NCBI RefSeq assembly: GCF_008764245.1
Contig: NZ_VTQV01000003.1
Span: 1-64,000 of the forward strand
DNA from: Bacillus subtilis
GTDB taxonomy: Bacteria > Bacillota > Bacilli > Bacillales > Bacillaceae_C
Length of the DNA: 64,000 bases
Direction: 5' to 3'
The notes under the pieces are model-generated. The model saw only the letters and a list, made by a program, of their open reading frames with translations, was not told where the DNA came from and made no database searches. The translations under genes and the position numbers were made by a program. This document shows positions 27,857 to 37,075 of this stretch, piece after piece (position 1 is the stretch's first letter; every line of letters starts with the position of its first letter).

Positions 27857-30800
27857 CTATTTCTGCAAACGCATCGTCTTCACTTCATAAGGTTTGTATT
27901 TGTTTCGGACTTGTCCGTTGATGACAGGCATATTTGCCATATGCTCTTCTAATAAGTTCGTTTCTTCTACCGCATTAATTGGAATCTGTAATTGTAGATT
28001 CGCTTCTTCTCTGCCACCGGTAGATTCATAAAGTCTTATAATGAGCCCATTATCATCTTCAGCAGGTTTAATTGTATCCAATACAACATGCTTGGCTTGG
28101 GATTTCACAAAGCTATGATAGCTTGGTAAATTCCCTTCATGATGATCTGTTTTGATGACAGTAACAGGATGATTTAATTCATACCCTTTCCTTGTAATAT
28201 TCGCATCACGCCAATTGCCGCGATGTGGGTACAAAGAATAGGTGAATTGATGTGATCCTATATCGGCTTGTGGGTCAGGCCATTTTGGTGCACGCAATAA
28301 TGACAATCTTAATAAATGATTTTTCACATCATATCCATACTTACAATCATTTAATAAACTAACCCCATAATTTCCTTCAGATAAATCGGCAAACCGATGA
28401 CCACATACTTCATATTGGGCTGTTTCCCAACTTGTATTATTATGAGTCGCTCTCTCAACAGTTCCAAAAGGAATTTCAAAAGTAGCTTTATCCGTTATAA
28501 TATCGACAGGGAAAGCAACCTTTAATAATTTATGTTCTTCTTGCCATTCTACATTTGTTTCAAAATCGATCCGTTTTGAATGGCGATGGAAAATAACATC
28601 TTGTTCGATAAAAGAGTTGGAAACAGACCATTTGAAACGTAAAATATCTTTTGTGCGTCCTTTTTGCATGACTTCAACAGACTGTAATTTCACGTGGTCA
28701 GCCACTTGGCTTTCAAAGCGAGGATCGATGTCCCAGGCATCCCATAAAGGTGGACGGTCATGGAAAAATTGCAGCTGATTAGCTGTTTCTCCAGGCTTCA
28801 CTACTTCTCTATCTTCTTGTTTATCATATAAACGAGTGATTTCTCCATTGGCATTCCATTCTACTTGATAGATTTCAGTTTCCCAGTGCCCAGTGAATGT
28901 CGGCTTTTCAAGTTGATGATCACTATTAGTTTCTTTCAACCAAATGGTGCAATAGCCCATTTCTGGGATCATTGGGACATGGATAGACATTTCCGCTTGT
29001 TTTTCATCTATAGAACGAAGATCACATTCTAACAAATTCCCTTGCTCATCATAAGCGCTCATTGTGAATAGCTCATTTCCACCTTTGACCGCTACTGTTT
29101 CCGCTCTTGTCCATGACAAACTATTAAAGATGACAATCGGAGTACCGTCTCCATTTGTATCAATTTGTTTTTCCAATATTTGCAGTGCTTGGTCTTTTGC
29201 ATGATGACCGATATGGAAAATTTCCTCATAATCAGCTTCCGATTTTTCATATACTTCTGGAATTGAAGTTCCTGGAATAATATCATGGAACTGATTGAAT
29301 AATAGTAGTTTCCAACCATCATGTAAATCTGCTAATTGTTGGTTTTGGTTAAAGTATGTTGCAAAGCTTCCCCAAATTTCCGCTTCGCGGTATAACACCT
29401 CAGCTTGACGATTCCATCGTTTATTATGGGCCTGGGTGGTGTAGGTGCCACGATGGAGCTCAAGATACATATCTCCACTCCAAGATGGAAGGGCAGGATT
29501 AGCTTCCTTAATTCCATCAAAAAACGCATGAGCTGTACTAAATGTGCTACTTGGTAAGCCTGGGAGATTTTCAGAGCGTTCAACGTATTGGACCATTTCT
29601 CTCGTTACACCGCCACCACCATCACCATGGCCATAAAGTAGCATCTGCTCGGGATGTACCGCTTTTTGCTTATAACTATCCCAGTGTTCTTTAATTTCTT
29701 TCGGATGTGTATATTCGTTCACACCGTGATTTAAATAGGAGATAATACTAGTTCCGTCGATTCCCACCCAATGAAAGAGGTCATAAGGAAATAGGTTCGT
29801 ATCATTCCAATTCATTTTAGTAGTCATGAAATATTCCAGTCCGGCCTTTTTTAATAATTGGGGCAAGGAAGCACAATAACCAAATGTATCGGGAAGCCAT
29901 TCGATCCGCGGCTTAATGCCAAATTCCTCTTGGTAAAATGTCATGCCATAGAGTAATTGCCTAACAAGGGATTCACCAGAAGGAATATTCAAGTCTGGTT
30001 CCACCCACATACCGCCAACAAGTTCCCATCTCCCTGAAGTAATATGCTCTTTGACCCGCTCGTAAATAGAAGGGTAATGTTCCTTTATGAAATCAAAAGC
30101 TTGGGGCTGACTTTGCACATAGCCGAATTCAGGAAACTGATCCAGTAATGTACTCATAGTAGAAAAGGTTCGACTACATTTTCGGACAGCTTCTTTTGCT
30201 GGCCATAGCCAAGCAAGGTCAATATGAGATTGACCAACCATATGAATTTTTCCGGCTGCAGGATCTGCTGACATTTTCAATTCCTTCAGCAAGTTTTCTT
30301 CTTTTGTACGGACCCATTCTTGGTTATGTAATTGCTCTCCAGGCTCATGAAGAACTTGTTCTGCTAAAGATGTCAAAGCCTTTATAATTTTATCTTTTCT
30401 CAGATCCCCCTCTGGTAATAACTGGGCTGCTTCAAAATAGGCTTTTACTGTGATAAACAGATCTTCTACAGCTGTATTCATCCAGACCAGTCTACTTTGT
30501 AATAGTGATAATGGTGCAGGACTATGTTCAGCAGGTTCATTTTGAAAATTTAAACGATCAACAACTTGGGCAACAGGGTTAAATAATTCGATTTGTACTT
30601 GATACGTAAGCTTGTCTTGTCTTTTTGGAAAGGGGACAAAACTACGATTGCGATCAATTCCATGATAGGGCTTACCATCAATGGATAATAAAGCCTCATG
30701 ATTCGTTTTTACATTGGGTTGGCCAACGAGAAATTCCAATCCGATCTCTTGATTGATCCATTCAGTTGGAACGGTAATCGTATTTTCAAGAAACATTGTC

Positions 30801-30976
30801 TCACCAGAAACAATGAGATGGTCACCAACATTGATAGTTTCCGTTTCTGTATTTTTAAATTTGTATTTTACTGGTTCCGTATATTCTGCACGCTTTGTTT
30901 GCCAGTTTTCTATTGAAATAGAATCTTTTGTCTGAAATTCACTTAGACGACTAAGTAAGTGGTTAATATTATACAC
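27857..30976 (-). CDS. GH38 alpha-mannosidase (about 1,040-residue type, second copy)
   Basis: 1,039 residues, built like the GH38 at 13945-17058 but clearly diverged. An N-terminal beta domain precedes GQSHIDLAWLWPAKEAVRKCSRTF near residue 252 (zinc site). WLPDTFGYCASLPQLLKKAG carries the probable nucleophile, NQFHDIIPGTSIPEVYEKS follows, and a long C-terminal beta region completes it. No signal peptide. The start is GTG, with GGAG nine bases upstream; the only nearby ATG runs into a stop. It is divergent from the GH1 gene across a 476-bp region. A role on a differently linked mannoside from the other two copies is likely but inferred. Confidence 0.92.
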   Translation of the reverse strand: MYNINHLLSRLSEFQTKDSISIENWQTKRAEYTEPVKYKFKNTETETINVGDHLIVSGETMFLENTITVPTEWINQEIGLEFLVGQPNVKTNHEALLSIDGKPYHGIDRNRSFVPFPKRQDKLTYQVQIELFNPVAQVVDRLNFQNEPAEHSPAPLSLLQSRLVWMNTAVEDLFITVKAYFEAAQLLPEGDLRKDKIIKALTSLAEQVLHEPGEQLHNQEWVRTKEENLLKELKMSADPAAGKIHMVGQSHIDLAWLWPAKEAVRKCSRTFSTMSTLLDQFPEFGYVQSQPQAFDFIKEHYPSIYERVKEHITSGRWELVGGMWVEPDLNIPSGESLVRQLLYGMTFYQEEFGIKPRIEWLPDTFGYCASLPQLLKKAGLEYFMTTKMNWNDTNLFPYDLFHWVGIDGTSIISYLNHGVNEYTHPKEIKEHWDSYKQKAVHPEQMLLYGHGDGGGGVTREMVQYVERSENLPGLPSSTFSTAHAFFDGIKEANPALPSWSGDMYLELHRGTYTTQAHNKRWNRQAEVLYREAEIWGSFATYFNQNQQLADLHDGWKLLLFNQFHDIIPGTSIPEVYEKSEADYEEIFHIGHHAKDQALQILEKQIDTNGDGTPIVIFNSLSWTRAETVAVKGGNELFTMSAYDEQGNLLECDLRSIDEKQAEMSIHVPMIPEMGYCTIWLKETNSDHQLEKPTFTGHWETEIYQVEWNANGEITRLYDKQEDREVVKPGETANQLQFFHDRPPLWDAWDIDPRFESQVADHVKLQSVEVMQKGRTKDILRFKWSVSNSFIEQDVIFHRHSKRIDFETNVEWQEEHKLLKVAFPVDIITDKATFEIPFGTVERATHNNTSWETAQYEVCGHRFADLSEGNYGVSLLNDCKYGYDVKNHLLRLSLLRAPKWPDPQADIGSHQFTYSLYPHRGNWRDANITRKGYELNHPVTVIKTDHHEGNLPSYHSFVKSQAKHVVLDTIKPAEDDNGLIIRLYESTGGREEANLQLQIPINAVEETNLLEEHMANMPVINGQVRNKYKPYEVKTMRLQK

Positions 30977-31040
30977 TGGTCATGACTCCTTTTTTATGTA
31001 TTTGAAAAGGCTTTACAAAAATGATAGAACAAGTTGGAAT

Positions 31041-31092
31041 CCATTCTATTAAGTAAAGTAGACTTTTGAGTTTTTCTACTGACCGAGAATGG
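31041..31092. promoter_or_regulatory. Two-part inverted repeat in the GH38/GH1 divergent region
   Basis: CCATTCT (31041-31047) pairs with AGAATGG (31086-31092), and AGTAGA pairs with TCTACT inside. It is 65 bp upstream of the minus-strand GH38 start, so it could be an operator or a leader hairpin. The rest of the 476-bp gap (30977-31452) is AT-rich and shows no gene. Confidence 0.4.
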
Positions 31093-31391
31093 ATGAATTA
31101 CTTTTAAAAAGGATCTCGAAGCTATTATAGGTTTTATTCGCTTATATTGCTATGGAACTTTATTAAGATTTTATGTTTTTTTATTAAAGCTTTTATTTTT
31201 TCAGATAAAGTTATTTTTCTCCAGTTTCTTTTCATTTAGAGGGTGGGATATAATTAAATTGAAACAATAAGTTTCTAGAAAGAGAAACATTTTAAAAATA
31301 TACTAGGAAAATTATTATGTAGTTTATCGGAACCGCATACATTGGCAATTCATTAAAAAGTAGAAACCGTATTTATGGTGGTTGAGAACGA

Positions 31392-31406
31392 TGTACTTTA
31401 AGTACA
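31392..31406 (+). promoter_or_regulatory. Palindrome upstream of the GH1 gene
   Basis: TGTACTTTAAGTACA is a near-perfect 15-bp palindrome ending 46 bp before the GH1 start codon. Its position suits a repressor operator or a start-site hairpin. The binding protein is unknown. Confidence 0.4.
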
Positions 31407-31452
31407 AGAACATAGAAAAGAGATTCTATGTGAAAATAGGAGGTCTTTAAAA

Positions 31453-32856
31453 ATGACAAAACAATTCTATCAATTTCCAAAAGATTTTTGGTGGGGATCT
31501 GCTTCCTCGGCGACACAAATGGAAGGTGCGGCACATGAAGGGGGAAAAGGTGAAAACATTTGGGATCATTGGTATAAAGAAGAGCCAAATCGTTTCTTCG
31601 ATGAGGTAGGACCAGAAAACACATCTAATTTTTATCACCAATATAAAGAGGATATTCAATTAATGAAAGAGCTTGGCCATAATAGTTTTCGACCATCGAT
31701 TTCTTGGTCAAGATTAATTCCTACTGGAGATGGAGAAGTCAATCAAGAGGCTGTAAGATTTTATCGCGATGCTTTCCAAACGATGCGGGAAAATGGGATT
31801 GAGCCTTTTATTAACCTATATCATTTCGATATGCCGATGTCGATGCAAGAAAAAGGTGGCTGGACAAGCCGTGAGGTCGTAGAGGCATATGTGCGTTATG
31901 CAAAAATTTGTTTTGAACAATTCGGGGATTTAGTGACAAAATGGTTTACACATAATGAGCCAGTTGTACCAGTTGAAGGTCAATATTTATATGGTTTTCA
32001 TTATCCTGCTGAGCTTGATTTTAAGAAAGGGGTACAGGCAGGTTTTCATGCTGTTTTAGCTGGGGCAAAAGCAGTTCAAGCGTTTCGTGATGGTGGGTAT
32101 GCAGGGGAAATTGGTGTGATTTTAAATCTTACACCATCTTATCCACGTAGCCAACATCCAGAAGACTTAAAAGCTGCCCATATTGCGGATCTTTTCTTCA
32201 ATCGTTCATTTCTAGATCCATTTGTAAAAGGAGAATTTCCAGAAGATCTAGTTAAGCTTTTAGATGAGGAAGGATTTACGCCTGAGGTATTGGAAGGTGA
32301 TTTGGAACTGATCGCTAATAATACAGTTGATCTACTAGGAATTAACTATTACCAACCACGCCGAATTAAAGCAAAAGAAAATATGCCAAATTTACAGGCC
32401 CCGTTTTTACCGGAAAGATTTTTTGATTATTTCCATGAGATGCATGGACGGAAAATGAATAAGTATCGCGGCTGGGAAATCTATGAAAAAGGTATTTACG
32501 ATATTTTAGTGAATGTTCGCGAAAATTACGGTAATATTCCCTGCTTTATTTCCGAAAATGGTATGGGTGTGGAAGATGAAGGACGTTTTATCGATGAAAA
32601 CGGCCAAATTCAAGATGATTATCGAATCGAATTTTATAAGAGCCATCTTAAATGGGTTCATAAAGCTCTTGAAGAAGGAACAAATGTTAAAGGCTACCAT
32701 GTTTGGACATTTATCGATAACTGGTCATGGTTAAATGCTTATAAAAATCGTTATGGTCTTATTTCACTAGATCTAAACAATAACTTCAAACGCACGATCA
32801 AAAAAAGCGGCGAATGGTATCGTTCCGTCTCTGAGCAAAGTGGGTTTGAGGAATAG
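31453..32856 (+). CDS. GH1 beta-glucosidase or 6-phospho-beta-glucosidase
   Basis: 467 residues, the normal GH1 length. An N-terminal FWWGSASSATQMEG signature is present; the acid/base Glu is in WFTHNEPVV, and the nucleophile Glu is in CFISENGMG. Near the C-terminus, DNWSWLNAYKNRYGL places Ser where phospho-specific enzymes such as LacG have Ser and keeps the Tyr, but has Leu and Asn at two other phosphate-binding positions. Specificity is therefore ambiguous. The ribosome site TAGGAGG is strong. The next gene is a BglK-like kinase, which supports an ATP-phosphorylated beta-glucoside as substrate. No signal peptide. Confidence 0.9.
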   Translation: MTKQFYQFPKDFWWGSASSATQMEGAAHEGGKGENIWDHWYKEEPNRFFDEVGPENTSNFYHQYKEDIQLMKELGHNSFRPSISWSRLIPTGDGEVNQEAVRFYRDAFQTMRENGIEPFINLYHFDMPMSMQEKGGWTSREVVEAYVRYAKICFEQFGDLVTKWFTHNEPVVPVEGQYLYGFHYPAELDFKKGVQAGFHAVLAGAKAVQAFRDGGYAGEIGVILNLTPSYPRSQHPEDLKAAHIADLFFNRSFLDPFVKGEFPEDLVKLLDEEGFTPEVLEGDLELIANNTVDLLGINYYQPRRIKAKENMPNLQAPFLPERFFDYFHEMHGRKMNKYRGWEIYEKGIYDILVNVRENYGNIPCFISENGMGVEDEGRFIDENGQIQDDYRIEFYKSHLKWVHKALEEGTNVKGYHVWTFIDNWSWLNAYKNRYGLISLDLNNNFKRTIKKSGEWYRSVSEQSGFEE

Positions 32857-32910
32857 AGGATGCAACAAAATCCGGAGAAGACTAAATGCCGGCAATGAGG
32901 TGTATTGAAT

Positions 32911-33807
32911 ATGAGGAAATTTTTAGTTTTAGATATAGGTGGGACCTCGATCAAGACTGCGGTCATGAATGAGCGGGCTGAAATATTATCAGAGAAAAAA
33001 CTCCCAACACCTGCTACAGGAGATGGGGCCATATTCAAAGTAATCCGCGAGATTTTCTTTAAACAGAAGGAAATTTATCCTGAACTCAGTGGGCTCGCTT
33101 TAAGTATTCCTGGAGCGGTAGATGTGGAAACTGGATATGTGTCATATGCTGGCGCTGTACTGGATGTGATTGGTGTAAAGATAAAAGAGGAGCTAGCTGA
33201 TCTTGGTGTGCCAGTCGAGGTAGAGAATGATGCAAATTGTGCGGCCCTAGCAGAGAAATGGAAAGGAAATGCCCAAGATTGTGAGAACTTCCTTTGTGTC
33301 ACAATTGGAACAGGAATCGGTGGAGCGATTTTTAGTCGCAATGAAATTGTCCATGGGGTAGAAGGGATGGCAGGAGAATTTGGCTTGATGATGCTGGATA
33401 CACATGCGGATATCCCAGAATTATTAGAGCAACGTAATTTCAGCCGCTATTCTTCCACTTGGAATATAGTTGCCCGCTTAAATAAGCATTTTGGTGAGGA
33501 GAAAACAGGAGAAGAATGGTTTGAATTGTATGATGAGCAGAATGCAGAGGTGATGGAAATCATTCATTCTTTTTATGATCGACTTTCCATTGGTATTATC
33601 AATTTGATGCATATTTTCGCTCCTGAAAAGATTGTCATTGGTGGGGGAATTAGTAGTCGCCCTGAGCTAATTCCTTATGTGAAAAAGCAGATTGCCAAAG
33701 TGCCAACCGCGATCGCCACTAAAATGAAAATACAAGAATGTAAGCAAAAGAATAAAGCAGGCCTAATAGGTGCTCTTTATCATTATCAAAAAATGAATGA
33801 GTGCTGA
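32911..33807 (+). CDS. ROK family sugar kinase, BglK-like
   Basis: About 298 residues. The N-terminal phosphate loop is LVLDIGGTSIKTAV, catalytic Asp is in VENDANCAALAE, and TIGTGIGG and GGGISS are the other ATP-fold motifs. It lacks the CxCGxxGCxE zinc cluster of glucokinases; in its place is GEFGLMML, as in beta-glucoside kinases of the BglK type, which phosphorylate cellobiose-like disaccharides with ATP. It follows the GH1 gene by about 50 bp. ATG at 32911 with GAGG about ten bases upstream is preferred; TTG at 32905 is a close alternative. A general hexokinase role is also possible. Confidence 0.82.
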   Translation: MRKFLVLDIGGTSIKTAVMNERAEILSEKKLPTPATGDGAIFKVIREIFFKQKEIYPELSGLALSIPGAVDVETGYVSYAGAVLDVIGVKIKEELADLGVPVEVENDANCAALAEKWKGNAQDCENFLCVTIGTGIGGAIFSRNEIVHGVEGMAGEFGLMMLDTHADIPELLEQRNFSRYSSTWNIVARLNKHFGEEKTGEEWFELYDEQNAEVMEIIHSFYDRLSIGIINLMHIFAPEKIVIGGGISSRPELIPYVKKQIAKVPTAIATKMKIQECKQKNKAGLIGALYHYQKMNEC

Positions 33808-34039
33808 TTTTTAACCCTATATTTATGTTAATATAGGTGTAATCATATTAATGCATGTTCAAATAGGAGAGTAGAAGAAATCACTTGTCTTGCGGTGATA
33901 GGCCATAGTGAGATCGCTAACTTTTGCATTAACTAAGGATGTTTGCGGAATTTAGACAAACTCTTCTGCCTTGAGTTGTGATACATGGCGAACTATTTGA
34001 ACAACCTCTATAAATACATTTGAGACGGAGTGTTAGCAT

Positions 34040-34912
34040 ATGCTTGGAGCTATTGAAGCAGGCGGTACAAAATTTGTTTGTGCAGTAGGGAAAGAGGATG
34101 GCACATTAATTGAACGGATTCAACTTGATACATTGACTCCGGAAAATACGATACCTCATGTGATTGAGTTTTTTAAAAAACATGAAATTGAAGCATTGGG
34201 TGTTGGTTCCTTTGGACCAGTCGATATTGACAAAAATAGTGCGACATACGGGAATATCACTTCAACCCCGAAACCGGGATGGAAGGATTATCCCTTTCTA
34301 CAAACACTAAAGGACGCTCTACACGTGCCAATGGAATTTAACACGGATGTGAATGCGGCTGCCCTAGGTGAAGTGATGTTAGGAGCTGCGCAAGATGTGG
34401 ATAGTTGTTTATACATAACGGTCGGCACAGGTATTGGTGCTGGTGCGGTTGTACAAGGTGAACTTTTGCAAGGGCTCTCCCATCCAGAAATGGGGCATAT
34501 CTTAGTGAGAAGGCATGCTGATGATCAGTATGAGGGATTCTGCCCTTACCATGGTGATTGCTTGGAAGGCATGGCAGCAGGACCAGCCATTGAAAAGCGC
34601 TGGGGGAAAAAGGGTGTGGAACTTCAAGACGAGCAGAGAGTTTGGGAACTGGAATCTTATTATTTAGCCCAAGCCTTGATGCAGTTCATCTTAATTGTTT
34701 CTCCGAAAAAAATTATTATGGGTGGCGGCGTCATGAAGCAAAAGCAACTATTCCCACTCATTCAAGGAAAAGTCCAAGAATTATTAAACGGATATGTAGC
34801 GGTCCCGCAAATTTTGGGAAATATTGATCAATACATTGTTCCACCTGGACTTGGCGACGATGCCGGCATTACAGGTGCGCTTATGCTTGCTAAACGTGCG
34901 TTAGAAAATTAA
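34040..34912 (+). CDS. ROK fructokinase/mannokinase, GmuE-like
   Basis: 290 residues. It starts with the short MLGAIEAGGTKFVC N-terminus typical of Firmicutes fructokinases. FNTDVNAAALGE carries the catalytic Asp, TVGTGIGAGAV is a phosphate loop, and the zinc site appears as HPEMGH...FCPYHGDCLEG. In B. subtilis, GmuE belongs to glucomannan use and phosphorylates fructose; relatives also accept mannose. Together with ManA it would send released mannose to fructose 6-phosphate. A ribosome site (GACGGAG) precedes the ATG. The 230-bp gap upstream has a CCTATATT/AATATAGG dyad near 33815 and no gene. Confidence 0.9.
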   Translation: MLGAIEAGGTKFVCAVGKEDGTLIERIQLDTLTPENTIPHVIEFFKKHEIEALGVGSFGPVDIDKNSATYGNITSTPKPGWKDYPFLQTLKDALHVPMEFNTDVNAAALGEVMLGAAQDVDSCLYITVGTGIGAGAVVQGELLQGLSHPEMGHILVRRHADDQYEGFCPYHGDCLEGMAAGPAIEKRWGKKGVELQDEQRVWELESYYLAQALMQFILIVSPKKIIMGGGVMKQKQLFPLIQGKVQELLNGYVAVPQILGNIDQYIVPPGLGDDAGITGALMLAKRALEN

Positions 34913-34931
34913 TGTTTTACTTTTGGGAAAG

Positions 34932-34959
34932 GGATAGGACTTTAAGTTCTATCCTTTTT
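34932..34959 (+). terminator. Intrinsic terminator after the fructokinase
   Basis: GGATAG pairs with CTATCC around an 11-nt loop that can pair further, followed by TTTTT. It starts 20 bp after the stop codon. Confidence 0.85.
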
Positions 34960-34989
34960 AGATAGGAAATCATAAATGATTGCGTATGA

Positions 34990-35262
34990 GCGAAGAAGCC
35001 CATATTTGTGCTAGGAAACCCATAACTTGGTGGAGAACCCCATACTTATGCCAGGAAGCCCATAACTTGGTGGAGAACCCCATACTTCGAATAAGGAAAC
35101 CCATACTTTGGCTTAGAAGCTCATATTCGTGCCGAGAACCCATACCTAAGATGAGAACCCGATATTTGAAATGAACACCCCCATACTCATGCGAGGCTCC
35201 ATTCCTAAATCGTGCTCCGAATGCCAAAAGCAAAGAACCCCATTTCTCAAATGAGGTTCTTT
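34990..35262 (-). repeat. Degenerate tandem repeat with a 20-bp unit (family shared with the degU-degV array)
   Basis: About 13 imperfect units of GAAnCCCATAnTT plus seven variable bases, mean spacing 20 bp. The block CATAACTTGGTGGAGAACCCCATACTT occurs twice, exactly 40 bp apart (35021 and 35061). Read on the minus strand the core is ATGGGnTTC, the same core and the same 20/40-bp period as the array at 46551-47275. It fills the 351-bp gap between the fructokinase and yvyE and is more decayed at the yvyE end. No gene is present. Confidence 0.8.
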
Positions 35263-35263
35263 C

Positions 35264-35911
35264 TTAACGTGGTGGCATGTCGGTTTCTAAATATAGCTTT
35301 TCTCCTTCTAAAATGTCTGCCTGGGCATTGGTCATGTCGGTGATCCAGTCGGTAAAAGCAGGTACATCAGCATCTTTTACATAGACATCAAAGGTGACGG
35401 TGTCAGCGTAGTGAATTTCTTTTAGGGGATAGATGGAACCCCGTAATTCATTTTCAAGCTTGCCGAGCCAAGTATAATCAACTTTTACATGCATAATCGT
35501 AGTTCGTTTTCTTTCCACAACTCCAACCGCGTTTAATCCTTCAGAAGTTGCCCCTCCATAGGCACGGATGAGACCACCAGCCCCAAGTTTGATTCCACCA
35601 AAATATCTTGTTACGACAACAACTGTATCTTTTAATTCGCGCTTTTTTAATACTTCTAACATCGGAACGCCAGCAGTCCCACTTGGTTCTCCATCATCAT
35701 TTGCCTTTTGAATTTGGTCTTGCTCCCCAATCAGATAGGCGGAACAATTATGGGTTGCACTCCAATGTTGTTTCTTAATTTCTTGAATAAAATCTTGAGC
35801 TTCTTCCTCCGTTTCCACTCTAGCAAAATGGGCAATAAATCTTGATTTTTGAATGACGATTTCATGTTCGCCACGCTGCTTGACTGTAAAATAGGATGGA
35901 ATAGTTTTCAT
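35264..35911 (-). CDS. yvyE: YigZ/IMPACT family protein YvyE
   Basis: About 215 residues, the usual length. The N-terminal IMPACT domain shows HEIVIQKSRFIAHFARV, WSATHNCSAYLIG, DDGEPSGTAGVPMLEVL and VTRYFGGIKLGAGGLIRAYG, followed by a small C-terminal DUF1949-like domain. Escherichia coli YigZ and relatives are linked to translation or stress, but the biochemical role is unsettled. ATG at 35911, preceded by GGAGG, is preferred over upstream in-frame starts. In B. subtilis yvyE lies next to degS; here 8.6 kb of sugar genes and an IS element separate them. Confidence 0.92.
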   Translation of the reverse strand: MKTIPSYFTVKQRGEHEIVIQKSRFIAHFARVETEEEAQDFIQEIKKQHWSATHNCSAYLIGEQDQIQKANDDGEPSGTAGVPMLEVLKKRELKDTVVVVTRYFGGIKLGAGGLIRAYGGATSEGLNAVGVVERKRTTIMHVKVDYTWLGKLENELRGSIYPLKEIHYADTVTFDVYVKDADVPAFTDWITDMTNAQADILEGEKLYLETDMPPR

Positions 35912-36101
35912 TCTGGCCTCCATATTTATGATAAAGTAATTATAGTAAGGTATAGTGGACAATCGTGAAATTTCTTGCACAAATCCTCTGTTCACCTACT
36001 AGGAATAATCCCATTTAATAGAATGGTTTTGAAATTGTCCATATAGATTAACTATACCATAGATATGAATGAAAGCCTAAGACAAGGGGGCTATGCTGTA
36101 G

Positions 36102-36974
36102 ATGACAAGTCTATTTAATTCTCAATTGAGTGAAAGGGATTTCGTACCCAAAATAAATGCTTATTATTTTAAACAATGGTCTGAGTATGAAATGGATTTT
36201 CACTCTCATAAAGAAGTAGAAATTATGTATGTAATCGATGGAAAATGCATAGTCGAACTAAAAAAAGAGGGGCATCTCTTAAAAAAGGGTGACTTTATTT
36301 TACTTGATGCGCATGTACCACATCGTTTAATTGTTGGAGCAAATGCTCGATGTAGAATGTTAAATATTGAGTTTACATTTATGAAGAAAGCGGATCGGCT
36401 TCCAAGTGTTCGGGATCTAATAAAGAAAAACGAGGTATTTGCTAAATTTTTAACTTTGAATAAAGCATATCTCGTTTTAAAAGATTCTGATCAAATTTAT
36501 CATACTCTTAAAAATATCGTACTTGAAAGTGACAAAAAACAAGATTTGATGGTTCATCTTCTGTTATCTCAATTATTAATTCAATTAGCGAGAATGGCGC
36601 TAGAAAGCAAGGAAGAGGATCAGCAAACAAATCTATACATCAATCAGGTATTAGCATTTATTCACCAACACTATGATCAAGACATTCAGGTAAAGGATAT
36701 TGCGGAGGAGGTTAATCTTCATCCTGGTTACCTACATCGTATTTTTAGAAGGATAATGCAGACTTCGCTGATGGATTACGTAAATTCTTTTCGAATGGAA
36801 AAAGCGAAAATGTTATTGGGTGACACAGAAATTCCGATCATTGAAATTTCCCAATATGTTGGGATTAATAGTAGTCAATATTTTAGTCAAGTGTTTAAAA
36901 AATATACTGGCAACACTCCAGTGGCCTATAGGCGTTCTTCTATCCGTACGATAGAAAAATGGAATAAAGGTTAG
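36102..36974 (+). CDS. AraC family transcriptional regulator with cupin sensor
   Basis: 290 residues. The N-terminal half is a cupin sugar-sensing domain (DFHSHKEVEIMYVIDG...LKKGDFILLDAHVPH). The C-terminal 100 residues form an AraC double helix-turn-helix (QVKDIAEEVNLHPGYLHRIFRR and IPIIEISQYVGINSSQYFSQVFKKYTG). This is the RhaR/MelR-like layout. It lies 101 bp upstream of the GH4 gene in the same direction, and probably activates that gene and importer 2 in response to an alpha-galactoside. The start has AAGGGGG upstream at longer spacing. Confidence 0.9.
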   Translation: MTSLFNSQLSERDFVPKINAYYFKQWSEYEMDFHSHKEVEIMYVIDGKCIVELKKEGHLLKKGDFILLDAHVPHRLIVGANARCRMLNIEFTFMKKADRLPSVRDLIKKNEVFAKFLTLNKAYLVLKDSDQIYHTLKNIVLESDKKQDLMVHLLLSQLLIQLARMALESKEEDQQTNLYINQVLAFIHQHYDQDIQVKDIAEEVNLHPGYLHRIFRRIMQTSLMDYVNSFRMEKAKMLLGDTEIPIIEISQYVGINSSQYFSQVFKKYTGNTPVAYRRSSIRTIEKWNKG

Positions 36975-37075
36975 AATTTTAAACAAGTATACTTAAAGAA
37001 AGTGATGAAGATACAAGCACCTAAACTTAAAGATTGGTAAACTTTCGGTAATACTTAATTTAAGGGAGTGGTCCA

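Noticed and set aside
33815-33840. CCTATATT/AATATAGG dyad as a terminator after the BglK-like gene
   Set aside because: The stem is AT-rich and no T-run follows; it could be an operator, but nothing further supports it.
34990-35262. CRISPR-like or coding region (short frames on both strands)
   Set aside because: The units are degenerate and spacers are not unique; frames show only the repeat and have no ribosome site.
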